Below are positions 58,483 through 64,000 of a stretch of DNA of 64,000 nt, piece by piece. This DNA comes from an uncultured Oscillospiraceae bacterium (GTDB lineage Bacteria; Bacillota; Clostridia; Oscillospirales; Acutalibacteraceae), in assembly GCA_900541905.1 (NCBI GenBank), contig UQLQ01000002.1, forward strand, positions 89,333-153,332, read 5' to 3'. The notes below the pieces were generated by a model that saw nothing but the letters and a program-made list of their open reading frames with translations, was not told the DNA's origin and searched no databases. The position numbers and the translations under genes were made by a program. Each line of letters starts with the position of its first letter. Position 1 is the stretch's first letter.

Positions 58483-59505
58483 ATGGATATCAAATGGTTT
58501 GAGAAAAGCGGAAAAGAAGGCGATGTTGTCATCAGTTCCAGAATTCGTCTGGCACGAAACCTGCAAAAAATACCGTTTCCTATTCGTATGAATGAGCAGC
58601 AAAAAAGGCAGGTAAGGGATAACATTGTGCATGCGGCAAAACAAAGTACAAATGCTACCTTACGCAATTTGATTTATATAGATATGGAACAAGTAGATAA
58701 AATTGAAGCTGTATCTATGGTAGAAAACCACTTGGTCAGCCCCGACTTTATTTCAAATCCAAAAGGGCGCGGATTATTGTTATCAAAAGACAACAGTATT
58801 GCCATTATGATAAATGAAGAGGATCATCTTCGCATTCAAGTGATGAAAGAAGGTATGGATTTAAGCGCTGTATACCAATTGGCTGACCAAATTGATTCCG
58901 CACTCAATGATACACTGCACTTTGCGTTTGATTCTGAATTGGGTTATTTAACACAGTGCCCCACAAATTTAGGAACCGGTATGAGAGCTTCTTTGATGCT
59001 TCACTTGCCGTCTCTGCAGCAAAACGGAATGATTAAACGTATTTCCGATAATTTGTCAAAGTTGGGTTTAACCTTGCGCGGCACATACGGTGAAGGAACC
59101 GAGCCTGTGGGTGCGTTGTATCAACTGTCCAATCAGGTCACATTGGGTCTGAGTGAAAAAGAGGCCATTGAAAATCTGGAACGCATTGTCATGCAGCTTG
59201 TGGAAGAAGAGCGCAATATCAGAAAAAGCCTGATGGAGAACATGAAAAAGCAAGATGCGGTAGCAAGGTCTTTGGGTATATTAAAAAGTGCAAAGATTTT
59301 GAGTACGGAAGAATTTATGAAATTGCTTTCCAATGTCCGCCTTGGTGTGGCGTCGGGCTTTATCAAAGACATATCTTATGAAACATTAAATAAACTGATG
59401 ATTCAAACACAACCGGCCACCATGATGACAATGAAAGGAAAACAATTGTCAGCAGAAGAAAGAGATATTCTCCGCGCTTCCATGGTAAGCGAAGGATTAA
59501 AATAA
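58483..59505 (+). CDS. mcsB: Protein arginine kinase McsB
   Basis: A 340-residue phosphagen-kinase-fold enzyme that phosphorylates arginines and marks proteins for ClpCP. SSRIRLARNLQKIPFP (about 18-33), the catalytic CPTNLGTGMRASLMLHLP (about 163-180) with the active-site Cys, and RGTYGEG. ATG 58483, seven bases after AAGGTG, is preferred to an ATG six bases earlier. Confidence 0.95.
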   Translation: MDIKWFEKSGKEGDVVISSRIRLARNLQKIPFPIRMNEQQKRQVRDNIVHAAKQSTNATLRNLIYIDMEQVDKIEAVSMVENHLVSPDFISNPKGRGLLLSKDNSIAIMINEEDHLRIQVMKEGMDLSAVYQLADQIDSALNDTLHFAFDSELGYLTQCPTNLGTGMRASLMLHLPSLQQNGMIKRISDNLSKLGLTLRGTYGEGTEPVGALYQLSNQVTLGLSEKEAIENLERIVMQLVEEERNIRKSLMENMKKQDAVARSLGILKSAKILSTEEFMKLLSNVRLGVASGFIKDISYETLNKLMIQTQPATMMTMKGKQLSAEERDILRASMVSEGLK

Positions 59506-59548
59506 AAGGAAAACAAACAACATTGCAAATTGATAGGAGGAAAACGAT

Positions 59549-62020
59549 ATGTATAGATTCGATGGATTTACAGAAAAAGCAAACAACGCTTTAAACTTAG
59601 CCTTAACATCAGCAGAAGACATGGGTCATACTTATATTGGCAGTGAGCATATTATTCTTGGTTTGTTAAAAGAAAATTCAGGCGTAGCAGCAGAAGTGTT
59701 AAGTAAGCTTGGTGTTACAGAAGAGGCATTTACAAAATGTATGGAAGAGAAAATAGGCACAGGCAGCCGTACCAGCTTGTCTTTAGATGACTTTACTCCA
59801 CGCAGCAAACGCATTTTGCAAATTGCTGTGATGGAAGCTTCCAGATTAAATCACAATTACGTTGGCACAGAACATTTGCTAATTGCAGTATTGGAGGAAG
59901 GCGACAGCTACGGTGTCCGTTTCCTCAGAATGCTGGGAGTACGCCAAAACGATATTATGGAAGAAATCCGCAATGCCCTGAGCAGCGGTGAACAAGATGA
60001 CAATACCACAGGTGTTGCACAGTCTGGTGCAAAAGGGAAAGGCAACAGTGCAACCAAAACTTTGGACCAATTCGGCAGAGATTTAACAGAACTGGCCAAA
60101 AAAGGAGAAATAGATCCTGTCATTGGCAGACAAGTGGAAATTGAGCGTGTGATTCAAATTTTAAGCAGAAGAACCAAAAACAATCCCTGCTTAATCGGTG
60201 AACCCGGTGTTGGTAAAACAGCTGTTGCCGAAGGATTGGCTTTGAAAATTGTACAGGGCGAAGTGCCTGAGCTGTTAAAGGATAAACGTGTAGTTGCACT
60301 GGATTTAACCAGTATGGTTGCCGGTACCAAATACAGAGGCGACTTTGAAGAGCGCATCAAAGCAGCAATGGAGGAAGTAAAAAACAGCGGTAATATTATC
60401 CTGTTTATTGATGAAATCCATACCATTATCGGTGCGGGTGCAGCAGAAGGTTCCGCAGACGCTGCAAATATCTTAAAACCGTCTTTAGCTCGTGGTGAAT
60501 TTCAATTGATTGGCGCAACCACGATTGATGAATACCGCAAACATATAGAGAAAGACGCCGCTTTGGAGCGCAGATTCCAACCTGTTATGGTGGGTGAACC
60601 GACAGAAGAGGAAGCAATTCAAATTCTAAAAGGTTTACGCGACAGATATGAAGTACACCACAAAGTGAAAATTACAGATGAGGCAATTGATGCTGCGGTA
60701 AAACTTTCTTCCCGTTATATTGCCGACCGTTTCTTACCAGACAAGGCAATTGACTTAATTGATGAGGCTGCTTCCAGAGTACGTTTAAGAGCCTTCACAG
60801 AACCTAATGATATTCAGGATATGGAAAAACGTATCAAACAATTGGAGCAGGAAAAAGCCGCTGCTGTCAATACACAAGATTTTGAAGGCGCAGCAAAAAT
60901 TCGTGACGAAGAAAAACAATTGAGAGAACGTTTGGAGCAGGAAAAAGAAGTTTGGAAAGAGAAAAAAGTAAGCGGCAACGGTGAAGTAACACCACAGGAT
61001 ATTGCCAATATTGTATCTACTTGGACCGGCATTCCTGTAGTACAGCTAACAGAAGAAGAAAGCGAACGTTTGCTGAAATTGGAGGAAGTATTGCATCAAC
61101 GTATTGTTGGTCAAGATGAAGCTGTCACAGCAGTTGCAAAAGCAATCCGCCGCGGCAGAGTCGGTCTGAAAGACCCGAAACGTCCAATTGGTTCCTTTAT
61201 TTTCCTTGGTCCAACAGGTGTTGGTAAAACAGAACTTTGCAAAACCTTGGCAGAAGCAATGTTTGGCGATGAAAACGCTATGATTCGTTTGGATATGTCC
61301 GAATATATGGAGAAACATACGGTGTCTCGTTTGGTAGGTTCTCCTCCGGGATATGTGGGCTATGATGAAGGCGGTCAATTGACTGAAAAAGTACGCCGCA
61401 AACCTTATTCTGTTATCTTATTTGACGAGATTGAAAAGGCACATCCCGATGTATTTAATATGTTGCTTCAAATTCTGGAAGATGGCTGCTTAACTGACTC
61501 TCAAGGCAGAAAAGTTGACTTTAAAAATACGGTTATCATCATGACTTCTAATGTTGGCGCAAGATTGATTACAGACAGTAAAGCAAATCTTGGCTTCCAA
61601 GGTCATAAAGAAGATGATAAAGAGAAAACTGCCGAGAAAGATAACCAGGATGTTCGTGAATTGGTGTTGGCAGAACTGAAAAAATTGTTCCGTCCGGAAT
61701 TTTTAAACCGTGTTGACGATATCATTGTGTTCCACAAACTGACAGAAGAAAATATTCAAAAAATTGCAGTTGGTATGCTGAACAACTTAAAAGAACGTTT
61801 GGCTGCTTTGGATATTGACATTACCTTTACAGATGAAGCGGTTGCAGCGATTGCAAAAGCAGGCTTTGACCCGGTTTACGGTGCAAGACCATTGCGCAGA
61901 GCAATTCAATCCAAAATTGAGGATGAGTTATCTGAGCTGATGCTGGAGGGAAAAGTGGACAGTGAGCATGGTGTAACCTGTGATTACAGAGACGACGCAT
62001 TTGTATTTGATGTAAAATAA
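59549..62020 (+). CDS. clpC: AAA+ unfoldase ClpC
   Basis: An 823-residue Hsp100: double Clp_N repeat (1-145), AAA1 with GEPGVGKT (about 217-224) and DEIH, a middle coiled-coil with UVR motif (about 410-475, where adaptors such as McsB dock), AAA2 with GPTGVGKT (about 554-561), LFDEIEKAHPDVFN and the C-terminal sensor-2 GARPLRR. Works with ClpP, absent here. ATG after TAGGAGG. Confidence 0.97.
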   Translation: MYRFDGFTEKANNALNLALTSAEDMGHTYIGSEHIILGLLKENSGVAAEVLSKLGVTEEAFTKCMEEKIGTGSRTSLSLDDFTPRSKRILQIAVMEASRLNHNYVGTEHLLIAVLEEGDSYGVRFLRMLGVRQNDIMEEIRNALSSGEQDDNTTGVAQSGAKGKGNSATKTLDQFGRDLTELAKKGEIDPVIGRQVEIERVIQILSRRTKNNPCLIGEPGVGKTAVAEGLALKIVQGEVPELLKDKRVVALDLTSMVAGTKYRGDFEERIKAAMEEVKNSGNIILFIDEIHTIIGAGAAEGSADAANILKPSLARGEFQLIGATTIDEYRKHIEKDAALERRFQPVMVGEPTEEEAIQILKGLRDRYEVHHKVKITDEAIDAAVKLSSRYIADRFLPDKAIDLIDEAASRVRLRAFTEPNDIQDMEKRIKQLEQEKAAAVNTQDFEGAAKIRDEEKQLRERLEQEKEVWKEKKVSGNGEVTPQDIANIVSTWTGIPVVQLTEEESERLLKLEEVLHQRIVGQDEAVTAVAKAIRRGRVGLKDPKRPIGSFIFLGPTGVGKTELCKTLAEAMFGDENAMIRLDMSEYMEKHTVSRLVGSPPGYVGYDEGGQLTEKVRRKPYSVILFDEIEKAHPDVFNMLLQILEDGCLTDSQGRKVDFKNTVIIMTSNVGARLITDSKANLGFQGHKEDDKEKTAEKDNQDVRELVLAELKKLFRPEFLNRVDDIIVFHKLTEENIQKIAVGMLNNLKERLAALDIDITFTDEAVAAIAKAGFDPVYGARPLRRAIQSKIEDELSELMLEGKVDSEHGVTCDYRDDAFVFDVK

Positions 62021-62030
62021 TACAATAAAT

Positions 62031-62071
62031 AAAAAGAACTGTTTCGCCATATGCGGAACAGTTCTTTTTTT
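62031..62071 (+). terminator. Terminator of the ctsR-clpC operon
   Basis: AAAAAGAACTGTT (62031-62043) pairs with AACAGTTCTTTTT (62057-62069), plus further Ts. Confidence 0.9.
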
Positions 62072-62107
62072 ATGCATGGCTGTTTTTATATTGAAAGAGA
62101 TGTCAAG

Positions 62108-63028
62108 TTACTCATTGGAAAATGTAACGTCAATATTTCCGTTAGAAGTAGTTATGTTTAATTGTTGTTCTCCGCTTTTAAAACTTTCGGGAAGGTTGTT
62201 GGTGCCGTTGGAAGTTTGAGATTGGATTGTGAAATCACTGGCTTTTCCGTTTATGGAACCTATTACACTGCCGTTGCTTGTATGTAATGTTGTGGAAAGT
62301 CCGGCAGTTAAGTTTTTAAATTCAATGGTTCCGTTTGAGGTTTGCAGCATCATATTTTGTGTGGATTGCGTATTATCTGTTACAATACGGTTGTTTGAAG
62401 TAACAGCTTCCATGTCTTGTGCTGAAATATTTGTGAAAGCAATGCTCCCGTTTGTAGTGGCAGCAGTTAATTTACCGGAAGCAGTGATGTCAAAAGCATC
62501 AATGGCATTGTTGGAGGTACTTAGAGAAATGGTTTGCACATTGGTTAACCGATTTACATTCATATATCCATTACTGGTAGAAGCACTTAGTTTGCTTGCT
62601 GCGATGTTTTCGATGGTGACTTGTGCATTGCTGGTTTCGATATATAACTCTCCGTTAAAATCTGATGGTAATAATATCGTCGTGGAAGGTGATTGAAAAT
62701 CTATATTAAAAATAGATTCGTACCACTGATAAGAATATTGATTTTGTATAGTCAAGTTTGTATCATCTTCTATTTGATACTGTTCTTTTTCGTTTTCATA
62801 ATAGATAATGTGAATTTGGTTATCGTCTGACAATCCAACCGAAACAGGTTTGTCTTTATCTTTTAGTGTAATGGTTTGATTTGTATTTTCGGTTGAAAAA
62901 TGTCTCTCTTCATATTTCGGACGTGTGGAAATTTTTGTAATGTCCCAACCGATAGAGGCAAAAGCTGAAATAAAAATAATTGCACCGACAACACATGTAA
63001 TGCTGCCTATGATTGCTAACTTTTTCAT
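62108..63028 (-). CDS. DUF4097-type beta-solenoid membrane protein
   Basis: A 306-residue protein: N-terminal membrane anchor (about 5-26), a spacer domain, then repeated short beta segments, each with a (T/S)SN(G/N) turn (about 130-306, at least eight copies), as in DUF4097/LiaG-like putative adhesins. Probably extracellular. Two bases after the DUF1700 gene, in an operon led by a PadR regulator. In related operons this set responds to envelope stress. Ribosome site GGAGGGA. Confidence 0.88.
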   Translation of the reverse strand: MKKLAIIGSITCVVGAIIFISAFASIGWDITKISTRPKYEERHFSTENTNQTITLKDKDKPVSVGLSDDNQIHIIYYENEKEQYQIEDDTNLTIQNQYSYQWYESIFNIDFQSPSTTILLPSDFNGELYIETSNAQVTIENIAASKLSASTSNGYMNVNRLTNVQTISLSTSNNAIDAFDITASGKLTAATTNGSIAFTNISAQDMEAVTSNNRIVTDNTQSTQNMMLQTSNGTIEFKNLTAGLSTTLHTSNGSVIGSINGKASDFTIQSQTSNGTNNLPESFKSGEQQLNITTSNGNIDVTFSNE

Positions 63029-63030
63029 GT

Positions 63031-63639
63031 TTATCCCTCCTTCTTTCTCATAAATAATGATTTTATTTTTCTTAAAAATAATCCTGTCAGTTTTATGAGC
63101 TTTTTACATATCCAAAACATAGGCTTTAAAAGAAGTAAGAATAGACCAATACAAATGATGCTGATGCCAATGATAGTAAATCCCACTGCCGGATCTTTTG
63201 TAAAACATGCAATGATGCCTGAAATCAGACCCCCGATACCGCCGACTACAAAAGAAAATACAATTGCAAATAAAGCGATAATAACAGACCAGATGGAAAT
63301 GTACACAGCCAGAATCATGATGAGCAGAAACATGCCTATCATGAACCAAAAGGGAAAACCACAAATAGCAAGTATCATCCAAAGTGTCTTATTCTTAGAT
63401 GTTTTGTGACTTTCTTTTATCTTATTTTGGACTAAAGATGGCAATGGCGTATCAATTAAAATTCCATTTACAATGTCATCAATATTTCCTAATGCACTGA
63501 CTGCTGCTTCTTCTGTCATCCCTTCTTCAATGCGGTCATCAATGCATTCTGCATAAAAGGACACTGTTTTTTCTATTTCGTAGTCAGGCAGTTCTGATAA
63601 TCTACATTTTAATTTTTCCAAAAACTCAGATTTTGTCAT
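63031..63639 (-). CDS. DUF1700 (HAAS-domain) membrane protein
   Basis: A 202-residue protein. The N-terminal 65 residues are a helical HAAS-type domain (MTKSEFLEKLKCRLSELPDY ... AVSALGNI), then come about four spans (about 88-185) and a basic tail. DUF1700 proteins regularly sit between padR and DUF4097 genes. ATG 63639 is 8 bases after AAGGAGG; an ATG nine bases earlier sits on it. Overlaps padR by 14 bases. Confidence 0.9.
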   Translation of the reverse strand: MTKSEFLEKLKCRLSELPDYEIEKTVSFYAECIDDRIEEGMTEEAAVSALGNIDDIVNGILIDTPLPSLVQNKIKESHKTSKNKTLWMILAICGFPFWFMIGMFLLIMILAVYISIWSVIIALFAIVFSFVVGGIGGLISGIIACFTKDPAVGFTIIGISIICIGLFLLLLKPMFWICKKLIKLTGLFLRKIKSLFMRKKEG

Positions 63640-63949
63640 TCTTAACATCCTCCTTAATGAAGTTGTATACTTGCATCACTTCTTGCCACTCAGCAACAAA
63701 CTCTTGTATTTTGTTTCTACCCAAAGAAGTTATCTGATAATACTTTCTCAACCTGCCGTTATGTTCTATTGAATAGACGGTCAACATCCCGGAGGATTCC
63801 AGTCGTTTTAATATGGGGTATAAGGTTGACTCTGAAATTTCTATCAGAGGTGAGATATCTTTGATTAACTGATATCCGTAGGAATCTCCCTTAGTTAAAA
63901 CTTTTAAAACACATATCTCTATCAGACCTCGTTTTAATTGTATATCCAT
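63626..63949 (-). CDS. PadR-family transcriptional repressor
   Basis: A 107-residue short PadR (no long C-terminal domain): winged helix (about 5-85) with LKRGLIEICVLKVLTKGDSYG near the N-terminus (family core), SESTLYPILKRLESSGML and the wing GRLRKYYQIT. The C-terminal helix serves for dimerisation. AAGGAGGC before ATG. First gene of the operon; the 21-bp palindrome just upstream is its likely operator. Confidence 0.92.
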   Translation of the reverse strand: MDIQLKRGLIEICVLKVLTKGDSYGYQLIKDISPLIEISESTLYPILKRLESSGMLTVYSIEHNGRLRKYYQITSLGRNKIQEFVAEWQEVMQVYNFIKEDVKNDKI

Positions 63950-63976
63950 ATCGAATGCCTCCTTACATATAATACT

Positions 63977-63997
63977 ATATGATACATTGTATCATAT
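63977..63997. promoter_or_regulatory. 21-bp perfect palindrome, likely PadR operator
   Basis: ATATGATACA, one central base, and its exact reverse complement, 28 bases upstream of the padR start and next to an AT-rich -10-like TATTAT on the minus strand. PadR proteins usually bind such palindromes at their own promoters. The -35 may lie within it or past the window edge. Confidence 0.7.
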
Positions 63998-64000
63998 GTC

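Overview
The window looks like chromosomal core DNA of a low-GC, endospore-forming member of the Clostridia (Firmicutes). Supporting signs are the sporulation genes ylbJ, yqfC and yqfD, a CtsR-McsA-McsB-ClpC stress operon with heptad CtsR operators, a GlgC plus GlgD pair, T-box and TPP leader RNAs, strong GGAGG ribosome binding sites and sigma-A promoters that often have an extended -10. I cannot name the genus with confidence. No rRNA, tRNA, CRISPR array, prophage or insertion sequence was seen.

Layout. 1-994 is AT-rich and almost gene-free, apart from the tail of one gene. 1032-3657 (minus) holds two overlapping flavodoxin-like genes, a small cysteine protein and ylbJ. 3810-11830 is the sporulation/RNA/repair run yqfC-yqfD-phoH-ybeY-dgkA-era-yqzL-recO-mutS2, followed by a rhodanese lipoprotein. 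12380-16141 is the SRP/ribosome operon ylxM-ffh-rpsP-khpA-rimM-trmD, then HPr and uvrC. 18591-20330 is rsmD-coaD and a coiled-coil gene. 20398-32724 is the division and cell wall cluster: mraZ, rsmH, ftsL-like, a class B PBP, a P-loop-less Mur-ligase-like gene, mraY, ftsW, murG, murA, ftsQ and ftsZ. The usual Mur ligase genes are absent from it.

32806-38761 (minus) is a glycogen operon (glgB, glgC, glgD, glgA). It is followed by an alanine/sodium symporter, an XRE regulator and a phosphoglycerate-mutase-family phosphatase. 42094-46535 is a leucine-responsive unit: promoter, T-box with a CUC specifier, leuA and leuB, then the exporter pair azlC-azlD. 46540-50939 has rsmA, a two-gene membrane unit and an ABC-F ATPase. 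50940-51576 looks like decayed DNA. 51577-55213 (minus) is a TPP-riboswitch operon, thiD-thiC-thiE-HAD phosphatase. The right end holds an MmcQ/YjbR gene, an HD phosphohydrolase, a pair of structured repeats, a 46-residue Cys/Gly protein, the ctsR-mcsA-mcsB-clpC operon and a PadR-DUF1700-DUF4097 envelope-stress-like operon with a palindromic operator at the window edge.

The most interesting items are: (1) the Mur-ligase-like gene without a P-loop between the PBP and mraY; (2) an ABC-F protein whose three degenerate ATPase motifs all fall in the same composite site; (3) an HdeD-like membrane domain fused to a likely papain-fold domain; (4) a pair of about 68-bp repeats that conserve hairpins; and (5) a 10-bp-periodic MraZ operator. 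Functions come from recognising protein families and motifs by eye; no database search was run.
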